Source of the DNA: Azorinus chamasolen
Taxonomy: Eukaryota > Mollusca > Bivalvia > Cardiida > Solecurtidae
DNA: 64,000 bases
Assembly: GCA_963576725.1 (NCBI GenBank)
Contig: OY755247.1
Coordinates: 17,486,526 to 17,550,525, forward strand
Direction of reading: 5' to 3'
Shown piece by piece: positions 51,986-63,893 of the stretch (the first letter of the stretch is position 1; each line of letters opens with the position of its first letter). Under the pieces are notes generated by a model. That model was given only the letters and a program-made list of their open reading frames with translations, was not told the DNA's origin and searched no databases. The translations under genes were made by a program, and so were the position numbers.

Positions 51986-53841
51986 GTTTTCATTACTTTC
52001 ATTCATTCATCTGCTGACAGTTTAACAGTTTTGAAAATAATTTAGTATACCCAGGCTAGTCCAATCAGGGAGATTCGAAACGAGTCATAGTTTTGAACAA
52101 AACCATAGATGTCAGTGAACATATATGTAGATAGAAGTGGATTACAAATATTTGTAAAACTTTGGCTTCGTTACGTTGAAAATTACGGGTTTCTTTGTTG
52201 AAACTTATGAATTGTATGGACTTTTCCAGGTACAGTAACATATTCTGTGCAGTTTGCAATGGTGAAATGATACAAGCAACCACCTTTCAAGTTTGCGAGA
52301 CATATGATATCGTAAACATGTATCAGTTGTTTATTTCTGTAAAGCTACCAGGGACGGAAGGAAACGTCAGACCTGATCCGTGTACTGCCAACACTGTATT
52401 TGATCCACTTACTGTAAGTAGATATTCCATGCATTTCGTTTCAGAAAAAATGCAATGTAGTTTTTGCCTTCCTCTCTAATCGTTTGTCTTTATATTTATA
52501 CCATTGGTGCGTGTATGTAGTGTGGTTTGGTGTGTGTTGTATGTGTGTATGTGTGTGCGTGCGTGTCTGTGCGTGTGCGTGCGTGCGAATCTGCGTGTTT
52601 GTGCGTGTCTCACTTATTTTCTATCGCTGTTTTGGTAGTGGTTGCGTCTTGTGTGTGGCTTTTGCTGATTGACTTTACTATTGTTTTCATTTACATGTTA
52701 GTTTTGTATTTCTACAGACACAGTGCCGGGCAGTATATTGCACACCACCACATACGCTCAACATCAGAAATAAAGAATGCGTTGAAACGGCAGCTTACTC
52801 GCATTATGCCGATTTTCGCATTACTGCCAGAGCCACATTCGACCATAAGTTACCGGCCAAATTGGCAGTCGACAACATTGTACATCACTTGGAAAGCAAC
52901 ATACAGGATAAAAACTCTTTGTGTGACATCAGAATATATCCAAAGACTACTCTATTGAATGTATCTACCTTAGCATTTAATCCGGACACATACATCACGG
53001 AAGTGCTGCTAGTGATTCACATTCTTGGTGAGGTATCAGGAGATCCAAGTGAGATTTACATGGACATTATTCATGGTTTACGCGTGCCGTATATTTTACA
53101 AATGCCACCTTTCGGGACAAAAGTATCGTTGCAGTTAACCGCTTATGGCCTTGACCCATTACTTCAGATTCCGTTGCCCAGTACAAACTATGTGACACAA
53201 ACCTTAAATCCCTTCTTTAACAACATTTATTGGACATACAGGAGGAGATTGCTTCGTTTATATGTTGATCCTTATGATAACACATTACTTGTTGATGGTA
53301 TAAACGTAACATATAGTATATGCAATATTGAGTATTTAGTATACGATTTCGATTTTCTCCCTTGCGTGACGTTCAGATATAATTTCGACGAAGTTGATAT
53401 TAAGAGAGTCCCCGATGGTCTCATATTGAAAAATAGCATTCTGGTCAAATTTTGAGAATTCGTCAGCGTTAACGATACTTATATCTTGATTTGTATTGCT
53501 GCGATTCAACAAGGATATAGTGGATCGGCGAGCATTGGTCTCACATATGGCTTTATTTCGGTATTAATTTTGAGAGCATGAGATTTGTAATTAACGGACA
53601 GAACAGTGGGCAACGCTGTGCTTTAGAACGTCATGGATACCTTTTTTCTCATACTTTAAAGACAGGGAATTGCGTACTACCTTCATAGATATTAAAAACT
53701 GTTTTGACGATACTATTTCCAATATTACAGAATCTATGTAGATAGTCTAAGGGGAACATTCAGAACGAAGTTTGTACAAATATGTCCAATGCTGTGTTAT
53801 AAAATGAAAATAAACTGAAAAAATGATGTTGTAGTTTTTAC

Positions 53842-53907
53842 AACTCAAGAAGGCATCCGACACGGATACTTTGCACGTCCCAAAGCATCCGACACGGATA
53901 CTTTGCA
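53842..53907 (+). repeat. About 34-bp tandem duplication after copy B
   Basis: GCATCCGACACGGATACTTT and the following GCACGTCCC occur twice, separated by AAA. Copy A has the unit once (near 42487). Confidence 0.8.
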
Positions 53908-54176
53908 CGTCCCTTTGAGTCTGTTGTTGTTTGCATGTTCTTGTCAAAAATGTACGAGGTCCACATAAATGTTACCAGAGTTTATCCAGCATACACAAGC
54001 GTCGAAACCGACAAGCTCTCCTTTCTGTCGTTCATTTCCTGGTCTTGAACTAACTCGATCGCTTAGGAATTTTACAATTGAGATAAAGTGGAGTGTATTC
54101 AAGCTCAAAAGAATATTCAGTTTTCCACTGTAATGTTATAAGTGTTTGCCAGTACTATTTCTCTAAATGACTGAGT

Positions 54177-54526
54177 TTAACCCGTTACGTCATAGGCTAT
54201 TTTTAGACCGCACCTTTTTTTTTAATAAATATACCGAAAAGGATTATTTACTACAAAAAATGAAACTTAGAAATGAGTAGTTTTGAAACCATTGTGATAA
54301 AAAGAGCATTTGCTCCTGTGGAGAAAATGCCCTATTTATCACATTGGTTTCATATGGCGACGCGCAAATATGTGGGAAAGAATCAAAAGGCATCAATATG
54401 AGGGGATGGCTCAAAAGGCGTCAATGTGAGGGAATGGATCAAAATGCGTCAATATGAGGGAATGTATCAAAATGCGTCAATAAGAGGGAATAAGTACATA
54501 GGCGTCAATATAAGGGAATGGGTTAA
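54177..54526 (+). mobile_element. pbC MITE with terminal minisatellite, copy B flank
   Basis: TTAACCCGTTACGTCATAGG to TAAGGGAATGGGTTAA. The terminal unit AAAAGGCGTCAATATGAGGG is repeated about six times between 54370 and 54526. Confidence 0.8.
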
Positions 54527-55417
54527 AGACAATGTGTCCATAAATAAATTGTTGAAGAAGTCTATAACATAGAATTAAATTCTAGTTCAATTATTTAAAA
54601 GTAGAACAAATAATCACGTGAAGTGTTCCAATAAGTTTTGTATGTGATGACATTTTGGTCAGGAATAACGGGTAACGATAAAAACTGTTATTGATTTACG
54701 GATGCGTTTCAGTGTAAGTTGTTAATGTCAAAACTGTAGTGTATCAGTGGTTATTACATGTAGATATTAAAAAACGCATTATTTATAGACACACGGCCTT
54801 TCAATGAAACGTAGTTGTAATCTCTTATACAACAGTGATACAAAATACTTCAACCCTTTCCCTGTTTATGTTTGTCCTAAATTTCTATACCTACTGAATA
54901 GCCATGGACAAAATCGTTATAACGAAATATTCAAGCTGCTGCGGCGTGTGTAATGTTGCATGTTTAATAACTGCTCATGTACAGACTCAATAAAACTGAG
55001 TCTGCATTTTTCACATTATTGCTCTTTGCTTTCGAAGGATGTCATATCCTCAGAACTTTTAGTTATTAAAATTGAATACCGCTTAAGCCACTGCTAGAGG
55101 GCGTGAGTAGTGCTGCATTTTTAATCAGTAATTATGAACAGACTCAAGAAAACAGAGTCTGCATTTTCTCTTTTTACATTGCTGCCTTTTGCTTTCGAAG
55201 AATGTCCTACCCTACATGTGGGCGTGAGTAGTGTTGCATTTTAATCAGTACTCATGAACAGACTCAAGAAAGCCCCCTCTAAAACAACCTCTATAAATAA
55301 ACACAGATGTCTTAAAAGCAGGTGGTTGTTTCATGTAGATAACAGAAATGCAGAGAGCTTCAGCTGCTGGAGTTTTCTCAACAATGTTCATCTTGCATTA
55401 AGCTACCACTTGCACTG

Positions 55418-55669
55418 ACCATTTCCCTGTTCTGTGTTTATTCCGAATTGAAAAACTTACTGAATATTTATTTACAATGTAGTTATACTGAAATATTGAA
55501 GGTGGAAATATTGTAGCCGTTTTAAAAAGTAAAGCAACATATCTATCAAATTCCATTAGCAACAAGAACAGACCGTGATCAGACAACTTCTATATATATG
55601 AGCCGTCTGATCTGGGTCTATTCTGTTTGAAAATGCGTGAAAACACGTTTATATGGGGGACAGTGTTAT
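55418..55669 (-). mobile_element. pbA MITE nested in a TgA-variant
   Basis: CCATTTCCCTGTTCTGTGTT to ATATGGGGGACAGTGTTATG. Hairpin GACCGTGATCAGACAACTTC with ATATATAT / GAGCCGTCTGATCTGGGTC. The host TgA-variant resumes at GGTTCAGAATTAGACCCC and ends GATTTTACTATA. Confidence 0.75.
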
Positions 55670-56261
55670 GGTTCAGAATTAGACCCCGTTTGGTGGTCGT
55701 TTTATGTTGATTTTACTATACTTGTTACGTAGAAATTTACCTAATTTCATGTGATTAGCCACATCCGATCGTGTGAAATCTTGCTATTTTCTATACTAAT
55801 ACCAATGGAAAGTGTGTTTTATGTACACAGCTCTTTAAAAATCCACAAGAAGACACATGCTTTTCTGCAATAAAGTTAGCACGATTTCTTTCCATATTTC
55901 CATTTCCGCGGAGTTGTACACTTGCATACTGTTTATACAGACATATAAGTAATTGAGCATACATTTGATACACGAAACATACATTCATTAAGGTATGCTT
56001 TTTATGCATTTTAATTTCTTATTCATATCATTTGAAAGTGTTGCAGTTTAATGTTTCGCTTTTTTTTTTTATCTCGATTTAGATTAAATGTGAAATGGCA
56101 TACTAAATCACCTTTCAATGCCCAAATCCATCTTACCAATGTTCAAATACTACAGGAATACAAGAAAAACACATATATAGTTATTTAATCAGCCATAATC
56201 AGGCTATGCACTACTATCGTGTTTTCTACCAAACCATACAATGGCACATATTTGCCCTATG

Positions 56262-56469
56262 CAGAAGAGGCTGTCTTAAGCGGCTATTCATTTATTGATC
56301 ACAGGAGTATTAAAAAGTAGGTGGCTGCTTAATGTCTGGAAAAAGTTATACGGAAAGCACCTATATGAGCATTGCTTATGACCTGCATTAAATTACCACA
56401 TGCCTTGCTACCTTACAGTCCCATTATTAGACCTATTTTGGATGGCAACTTAAGACAGGTTTTACTGTA
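56262..56469 (+). mobile_element. TgA-variant MITE
   Basis: GCAGAAGAGGCTGTCTTAAG to CTTAAGACAGGTTTTACTG followed by TA. Counterpart of the truncated 45057 copy. Confidence 0.75.
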
Positions 56470-56479
56470 CTTGCATGAT

Positions 56480-57590
56480 GTACCGGTATTATGAAGTTTT
56501 TCAAAGGATTTGACAGACTTCAGCATAAATGATTATTAAGAAATTGCAATGCAATGAGTTGAAATGATTTACAGATCCAGAACCCATTTCTAGCTTCTAC
56601 ACCAACCATAAATTCAACCAACCGATTTCTATTAAAAAATTTCATTTCTTAAAATAAAATTTATCAAATTTTCAATTTTGTCTTTTTCTTCTATATATTC
56701 TTAATCTTTCAGCATTCTGGCTATATACAAAATTCTCAATTTGAAACATTTATTTTTTTTTAAAAAAAGATTCTTTTCTTCCACTTCTGACACCATCTAT
56801 CAGGACGGGCCAGAGTGTGGACAAAAATACAATTATTTTATTTATTATTTATTTTCTTCTATTATCATGTTTCCACATCAGACATTTAAATATATAGATT
56901 TATTATTTTTAAATAAATATGGATCTATATACATCTATAAAGGCAATACCTTTCCATAAAAAATCATAACGAACAACTTTCAAAGTCTAAGATAATTGTG
57001 AGCAGTTCTAAAAAATCAAACACTTTCAAAAGCAATATCAATTTAAAATTGGCCCGATTTATTCGGAAGGCGCGGACCGAAGAATAGTATGAAATCTCCG
57101 TTTGCTAAGCATCGCAGAGACTTCAAAATGAAAGTATTCATTAGCCAATCAGAGACGAGTTAACAAATGATTTCACTTCCAATTCATTCTATGGATTGCT
57201 ATGGATTGAAAGTTTTATTTGTTGAGAGATGCAAATTCATGAACTTTAACAAATTCAGAGACAATAATGACGAATAAGAAGTATATATCGATTTTCGTGC
57301 ATTGCAGCAGGCGACATTATACCACTATATATTTATATTCCAATAGTCTAACATAATTATACAATACTAAAAAAGGAATTTCCAGCATTAAGTTCTCGCA
57401 TCATAAAGCAGCAGTCTACTTGTTTATCATTTTGTCGACAGCTATACCTATAACTGATCATTGATCTTCAAAGAAGGACAGATTTAGGAAGTTTTCATAG
57501 ACGTAAACCACAACTAAAGTTTGAAATAAATATACGCCTGATTATGTAATGGGCGAAGAAAGACAGTAACTCGAAGTGAACCCCCCACCC
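56480..57590. other. Unique intergenic stretch, no gene seen
   Basis: AT-rich, no MITE ends, no splice-bounded ORF on either strand. Contains scattered TTTATTTAT and AAATAAAT runs. I see no RNA gene signature. Confidence 0.5.
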
Positions 57591-58149
57591 AAGAAAAGAG
57601 TATAACTGTGAAAATATCTGGTATTGAATATACGGTGATTAATAAAACAGTGTATTAACCTTAAGCCTGCTGGTAGCAGATCCATTACTAACCACAACAA
57701 TTACCCCTTCAAACAGGTTGGATCCAGATAAGACGCCGAATAACACGATGGTTCACCAGGAGCCAAACTGTTTGACACTATGACAGTGTTTTTTAATAAA
57801 ATGCAAGGTGAATCGATTTTGAAAACTGAACACTACCGCTTATTTGCTCAGACTACAGGTTAATTGCAGAACATATGTAAATATAGTGTAGATTAAATAG
57901 TAATTACCACACCCCTCACAATGGTAGTTTTGTTAATCTGTGAAATACTTTACAAAACAAACGCAATAATATCAATACATATGATATTATTTATTGCCAC
58001 AAATGTACATATTTTTTCAAGTGATATACATATTTATATATATGATCAAGGTATTAATTTAACCATTATCATGCTAAGCGCGATCTATCTGGTATTTGCT
58101 AACAACTTAGAAGATGCAGATGAGACGCCGAATATCATAACTGATCATG

Positions 58150-58363
58150 TTAACCCTTTCGCTGCCAAACTCTGTCGTCTGCTAACTTTGTCGTCTGCTA
58201 CAAATTTTCATTCTTTTGATTTCTTCTTTTTTTGTTTCAAAACATAGTAACAGTAACAAACAGTTTGGATCCTGATGAGACGCCGAGTTACTCGGCGTCT
58301 CATCTGGATCCAAACTGTTTGCATAGGTAATCACAGATCCGGCATTGGCAGCGAAAGGGTTAA
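58150..58363 (-). mobile_element. pbD MITE, intact, opposite orientation to 47380
   Basis: TTAACCCTTTCGCTGCCAAA to TTGGCAGCGAAAGGGTTAA. Hairpin GGATCCTGATGAGACGCC / GGCGTCTCATCTGGATCC with centre GAGTTACTC. TTAA both sides. Confidence 0.9.
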
Positions 58364-58435
58364 GTATTCACCATAAGCTTGACCGGTTTAAAATTTGTAA
58401 AAGTCCATATGAAAAGTCAGCGTTGTAAGGGTTAT

Positions 58436-58681
58436 AAGTGTATTGTCCTGTTTTATTAACCTGTCAAATTTGAATATTCCTACGTCACTGAAAGGATATA
58501 TTTAGCTTGGGTAAACCTGTGTTTCAAACATTTTTCACGAGATTCACAATAAATATACAGGTACTTGAATAAGCCAAGTAGGAAAGCTTTTATTAGCGGA
58601 ACAATCGATATCAACCGAAGCTATATATGGCGTGTTCAGCAAGCGTATAATTTGACAGGTTAATAAAACAGGACAATACTT
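58436..58681 (+). mobile_element. Element with about 35-bp terminal inverted repeats
   Basis: AAGTGTATTGTCCTGTTTTA then TTAACCTGTCAAATT at the left. AATTTGACAGGTTAA then TAAAACAGGACAATACTT at the right. Interior is unique and without ORF. Confidence 0.82.
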
Positions 58682-59747
58682 ATTTATAGCACTGCACTGT
58701 CAGAGGTTGTCATACATCAATTACACTTTGGGCAATCAGCCAATCACTCTCTAAAACAATTATGCTACTGTTTATATATAACTTGCGTCTATACTTTGGT
58801 ATTAAGTGAATTGGTCTGCATCGCTGCTTGTAGAATAAACAATGCAGGGCTGAGGCTCAGCGATCGTTTCGACAAGTGGTTTAAAAAAGATTTCGACAGG
58901 ACCCACGAAACTGGGAGGAAAGGGGAGAGATATCACAATTATATAAATTCATACGGAGACCGAGCAAACTCTGTTTACAAAGGCGCAGAAATGCGTTTTG
59001 ATAGAGTAAAGGGTAATTTAGATAAACGCGTGTAAGGTCATCTACTACCTTTCTAGTATGAATAATACAGCAAGCACGAATGCTCTTGTATCACTTGATT
59101 TTTTTTGTGAATTTGATCATTTATATGTCATGCAGGGACATAGCTAGCGATACGAACGTGCGCATATGTGCAACATATATGAAAAGTGAAAACATTATTT
59201 GATCAAATGGAACAAACATCGAAGACTTAGATTAACGGCATCTCTGGTCATGTAAGCTTTAATAACGCCATTCCCTCATATTGACACCTCTGTAAAAGTC
59301 ACCTATTTAACCATTGTGATAAATGGAGCATTTACTCCTATAGGAAAACATGCTCTATTTACCACAATTGTTTAAAACTACACACTTTTGAATTTTTCAC
59401 GTAGGAGCATGCACCGGACCCCTATAGACACGGCGTGTACATTACATTTGGATTCAGTTACGTCCTTATCATTGTTCTGTTTATTATGAACACGACTATC
59501 ATACATATACATAACTAAAATTAACTATACTTATTAGATCTACTCATATTTTTACAGTTGTGCATATATGCATTTTACAAATGACCACACTTAGATATAG
59601 ATATATAAATAAATGTGCTGGACCACACGTTCTGGCAACATTAGAAAAGGTCCTCCCCATAACTTGATACTAAATGATTATATACCAGAAGCAAAGCTGA
59701 AACCAAAGGTAATGTACGCACCGTGGCTACAGGGGTCCGAGGGCATG

Positions 59748-59767
59748 TCCCCCCCCCCCCCCCCCCC
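59748..59767 (+). repeat. Poly-C tract, about 19 C
   Basis: CATGTC followed by C-run and ACACACTC. Assembly length uncertain. Confidence 0.8.
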
Positions 59768-60283
59768 ACACACTCTTCGGGAAAATTTAGAATTGTTTTG
59801 TTTTGAAGCAATTTTGATAAATAGAGCAAATGATCTATTTATTTCAATGGTTTCAAAAGCTGACTTTTACAGAGACGTCAAAATGCGTTAATATGAGGGA
59901 ATGGGTTTGCATGGCAAGACAGAACGTTTATCAAAGTCTACCCCGCGTAGCCTTCGATTTTGGATCATTTCGGCCATAATTATTTTCTTCACATTTCAGG
60001 CTGATGTTACGCACGTGGTTAGGTGCGTATCGTTAGCTACACACTTGTATGTCATAAATCTAGAAGGGACTCTGAAAACGCAAAGTTTCATGTACATTTC
60101 ATACGAAATAACAAGGTTCTGTAATGATCTTAAACTGCAACAAACCCCCTCCATTTGTTCGTTTAACCATTTCCATGTCGAATATTAATATGAGAAATAA
60201 TTAAATAATTGATAGTTCTTAGCCGATTGTTTTATAACGGCATATGTAAACATGATTTGTTGGTATTGGTAGAAACTGTAGGA

Positions 60284-60441
60284 TCAGGGTCTATGCTTAT
60301 AAAGCTTTTTAGTTGCGTCTGAGTTTGTTCTCAAGCTTTTGATTGGTCAGATTTGAGCCGAAGGCTCAAACCTGACCAATCATAAACTTGAGAACGAACT
60401 CAGACTCAACTAAAAAGTTTTATAAGCATGGAACCAGATCT
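60284..60441. mobile_element. Foldback element, second copy
   Basis: GATCAGGGTCTATGCTTATA to TTATAAGCATGGAACCAGAT, arms with GCTTTTTAGTTGCGTCTGAG and complement, centre GAGCCGAAGGCTC. Partner of 9145-9302. Confidence 0.77.
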
Positions 60442-60593
60442 ATTATACTGTCATAAGCAAACAAAACCGTCTGCTCTGAGTTTACGTGGAAGGCGTGGAA
60501 AAGCGTTTGTATAAAGGAAATGGTTAACATATAAGATTCTGTTTACAAACATTTTTTTAATCACATCTTGATTTACGAACACCAAGAAGACAC

Positions 60594-60601
60594 TATAAAT
60601 A
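60594..60601 (+). promoter_or_regulatory. Candidate TATA box, receptor copy C
   Basis: TATAAATA 231 bp upstream of the copy C ATG, same position as in copies A and B. Confidence 0.35.
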
Positions 60602-60824
60602 TTGGATACGGTTATACAATTGAACGAATATTAGATTCATTGTTAGAGCGTGCCGGATTTTTTTACTAGAAAAAAAAGAATAATGGGTTTAATTAAACAT
60701 ACATTTATCAGTTTTCTAGATATAATTAGGATCGAATCTTATCCAGTGAACACACCATATAGACATTTAACTGTGAAAGGTTATCACGATCCCATTTCAT
60801 CTTGTGCAAATATCTTATTATGAG

Positions 60825-60968
60825 ATGGCAGTGTTTTACTCTTTCTATAGCATGGTGCTTCTGGGACTCGTCACTGGAAACGAAGCATATAAACGAGTTA
60901 CTAAACCCCGATCAGAATCTGCAAACAACCGATTACATGTATTTCCTAAAATAGTGCAACGGACAAAG
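60825..60968 (+). CDS. Receptor copy C, exon 1a
   Basis: ATG at 60825, 48 codons, donor ACAAAG|GTGCGC. The last six codons derive from the MITE end. Phase 0 out. Confidence 0.6.
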
Positions 60969-62865
60969 GTGCGCACTCAAATACTAAATCGTCCTTTCTC
61001 CACCAAACCTTATGTCGTGACCACTCTTTAGAATCGTCTCTTTGAGACGATTCTAAAGTGTGACCACAACATAGGATTTGGTGGAGAAATAAAAGTTATT
61101 TATGAAAATATTTTAATTTACACATCTTATCTGGACCTCTGTATACATCTGATACTTTACAGTTTCTCTTTCACAACTTGGAATCTGGTACGTTAGAAAG
61201 ATATCGACGCGACCAATACAATTCAAGTTTACCAGGTAAAGTAAACGGCGAATTTACGGACGTGAATGAGAAGGAACTATATCTCAATCGTATTTCCGAT
61301 CTTGTTCTAAGAAATCTGACTCGAGAAATGTTCTCAATTTGTCCACATGCAACGATATGTGGAACGATGGTCAGCTTTAACTTACACGACTGGAAAAGTT
61401 GCTGTACAGTCTGCTCTTGCGAAAGAAGCTGCGTATACACCGACTCGTGTTGCCCCCACTATCTTGAACAGGCAATGGACGAAATTGATATGGAACCCAT
61501 TGAAACAGTTCCACTACCGGCGCCTGTTTGTCGACGAGCGTTGTATTTGCAGAAAAATAAGTCTTCTATCAATTTAAAACCAGTCCCTCAATATACCTTC
61601 GTTTCATCCTGCCCGGAGTCATCAACGCAAAGACAGAGAGATCTCTGTCGATCAGATCCTGAAAGAGGATTTAAGTTTGAGGACGTGACACCATTGTTCG
61701 ACGTATTGAAAGCCCACAACTTTATGAACAGACACTGTGCTAAATGCAACAATATGAACATAAGAAATGTTATTCCTTGGAAACCAAAGCTAAGGTGAGT
61801 GTAAAAGAAGTTATTGTCAGAAGCGTAGCTGAATCCAAGTGCATTGTACGCACTGTGGCTATAGGGCTTCATGGGCATGCTCCCACGGGAACATTTAGAA
61901 TCGTGAAGTTTTGAAACCCTTGTGATAAATAGAACATTTGCTCCTATAGGAGCAAAAACAAGAATTTGGCATTTGTATGTGACTTGTATATTGCATCCCT
62001 TACTCAATGAATATTCACGCAAGAAATAATGACGTCAGGAATATTAATTAGATTATTGTTTTCTGATTGAATATGAAAAAAGGAAGGGTTGGCCGTGGTA
62101 GAATCTGTTGAATCATATCTATACTGTATCATAAGCAAATAGAGCAGACCTTGATTAGACGGCTCCTATAGGAGCCGTGTGATCTGGGTCTACTCTGTTT
62201 GCAATGGTATAGAAATGCGTATTTATGGAGTGAAGAGTTGATTTCGCCCAGTTAAAATCAGTATCCGATTGAAAGTGTGTTGTATAATACTGAATTAAAA
62301 GACGGGGTTTGCTCAAAGATGGACATTGATTCTTTAAACCTGATAAAAATGATTTATTCAGTATTCTGTTTATATAAAAGTTAGGTAAAATTTCAATATC
62401 AGTATTCTGTTTATATAAAAGTTAGGTAAAACTTCAATCTCGAACGGTGAAGGTAAGCATCTGTAAGCCATATAACATTTTGCTAAACAACGTCCAGAAC
62501 TAGATGCGGTTTGACACACCAAATATGACACACTACCATGTTTTGATAATTTAAGATATATTCAAAGGAAAAATAATAATGGGATCATAAATGCCGGGCC
62601 AACTACTGTTTTTCTTCATTTATGTTTTCAGTTGTGCCTTTTCTCCACTTGAAGCTACCGAGCTCTCACTGATCGAGAAAGAGCTGCGCCATAGGAATGA
62701 CTGTTTTGTCGAATTCTTACCGCCAGACGAAAGGGCCTTAGCAACATTTTGTGACACAGAAAAAATCAGTACATGTAACAAAACAGGTCATTGGAGCGTG
62801 TACGACTACCATTTGGAATATGCATGCAGTGTCTACCCACTTAAATACTCTGTAGAAAATACGAG
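60825..62865 (+). CDS. Receptor-ectodomain-like protein, copy C (partial, continues past the window)
   Basis: Exons visible are 60825-60968 (signal peptide, MAVFYSFYSMVLLGLVTGNE), 61163-61794 and 62632-62865. The remaining exons lie right of the window. If 60969-61162 is removed as an intron, the frame is open throughout: 48 + 210 codons, then 77 complete codons of exon 2, with split codons at the junctions. The cysteine cluster (CC, CxC, CCP), the AKCNN module and all exon-2 cysteines are kept. It is much closer to copy A than a decayed gene would be, so I take it as probably functional. If the MITE were not spliced, a stop would follow within about 24 codons of its start. Confidence 0.72.
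60952..61141 (+). mobile_element. CG-MITE in exon 1 of copy C
   Basis: TAGTGCAACGGACAAAGGTG to TTATCTGGACCTCTG, hairpin arms CGTGACCACTCTTTAGAATC and complement around TCTCTTTGAGA. It is at the same codon as in copy B. Flanks TAAAA and TATAC have diverged. Confidence 0.86.
60969..61162 (+). other. Inferred MITE-derived intron, copy C
   Basis: Donor GTGCGC within the MITE, acceptor GATACTTTACAG at the old exon sequence, 194 nt. Splicing keeps phase 0 and gives a continuous receptor reading frame. Confidence 0.62.
61163..61794 (+). CDS. Receptor copy C, exon 1b
   Basis: Begins FLFHNLESGTLERYRRD, donor AG|GTGAGT, phase 2 out. It carries the full Cys cluster and ends at the RNVIPWKPKL segment as in copy A. 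Confidence 0.8.
61985..62242 (-). mobile_element. pbB MITE in intron of copy C
   Basis: CCCTTACTCAATGAATATTC to TTATGGAGTGAAGAGTTGA. Hairpin GACCTTGATTAGACGGCTCC / GGAGCCGTGTGATCTGGGTC. Confidence 0.78.
62632..62865 (+). CDS. Receptor copy C, exon 2
   Basis: Acceptor TATGTTTTCAG, donor AG|GTAATC, 234 nt, same length and phases as in copy A. The donor is weaker than copy A's GTAAGT. Confidence 0.82.
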
Positions 62866-63384
62866 GTAATCGAAATTCACCGACATTGTCATTCGAAATT
62901 TCAGCTTTGTCTCAAAACGCCGTAAACTTTATTTTTTCGGCTCCAAATGTAACAAAACGTCAATTTAGGGACATTTTAACTTATTTAAGGCATATTTTAT
63001 GAGCCGTACGCCTGTAAGCAGAATGGCTAATAACCAACAACATATGTTATATATACAATGCAAAAAGTCCTTTTTAAAACTGTTATCGGCGTTATAGCTG
63101 TATTGTTTTGTACAAAATAGTAGGAAATAAGATGACAGATGAACAGGAAAACAGTTAATGCGTCAGCGGCCAAATCGCCCCGAGGCCTAAATACGTGCAC
63201 AGTTCTCACAGACTGGCATTGTACCATTTATTTGCATACCCCATTGCATATGTTACCGTAATTGTTTTTACTGATTTTTAATGCAATCGATTCTATTGTT
63301 TTCCTTACAAAATTGTACTAACGAGATTGACAGACAGAGCAGAAGATGATGAAGCTGCTGAAAGAGAAATTCTTGGTGATTTAT

Positions 63385-63893
63385 TTAAAGAGGAAGTCCC
63401 TACATTCGAAGCGTTTCAAAAATACATAAAATATACAAAAATCACATTTATATGCTGAAAAGAAGTTAATCGCAAAAAACCCTATTGAATAAACGTTGAA
63501 AATGACAAAACATCATTATGTTTGATATCGACGATCCTGAATTTATTCTCCGAGGTTTCAGGTTTATTCGGGTCGGGCTTTAGTTTCGTATCAGTTCGCG
63601 CTTATCTCGTCTCTCCGACCACTTCTGAAAAAGCCGTTCCGTAAATAATGGAGAGATGGGTTATCGTCGGCAAAACGCGGAAAATTTGAACGGAAAATGC
63701 CGATAATACTTTGAAGTTTGTTGTAGAACAAAAAATATAAGTATTGGTGAAATCGGTTTTATTTTGTATCACAGGGGAATTTTTCGATATAAGTTCAAAT
63801 TGATAATCTTCATAATAATGATTGAGTATAACAAAAACCAAGTCTTATGATATTATTGAAAATATGGGTTCATTGTAGGGGCTTCCTCTTTAA
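63385..63893 (+). mobile_element. Inverted-repeat element (copy 2 of 2)
   Basis: TTTAAAGAGGAAGTCCCTACA at the left and TGTAGGGGCTTCCTCTTTAA at the right. Interior matches 31845-32252. Located in the intron after exon 2 of copy C. Confidence 0.75.

Larger units (their letters stand above)
48449..53581 (+). pseudogene. Receptor-ectodomain gene copy B, inactivated
   Basis: Equivalent exons are 48449-48598, 48780-49411, 50905-51138, 52230-52413 and 52718-53581. Splice borders are conserved, but the reading is broken. A 1-nt loss near 49136 (CCGGTCC for CCGGCGCC) shifts the frame into TAG at 49188-49190. A 2-nt loss near 49257 would restore the original frame. A GGA-to-TGA change at 53453-53455 and another TGA at 53579-53581 cut the C-terminus. 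A CG-MITE (48582-48757) splits exon 1, probably as an intron. Exons 2 and 3 remain open. A short secreted peptide ending at 49187 is possible if the RNA escapes decay. Confidence 0.83.

Noticed and set aside
58796..59035. 79-residue basic ORF
   Set aside because: Ends inside a pbB-like terminal sequence (GAGTAAAGGGTAA) and has no splice or homology support.
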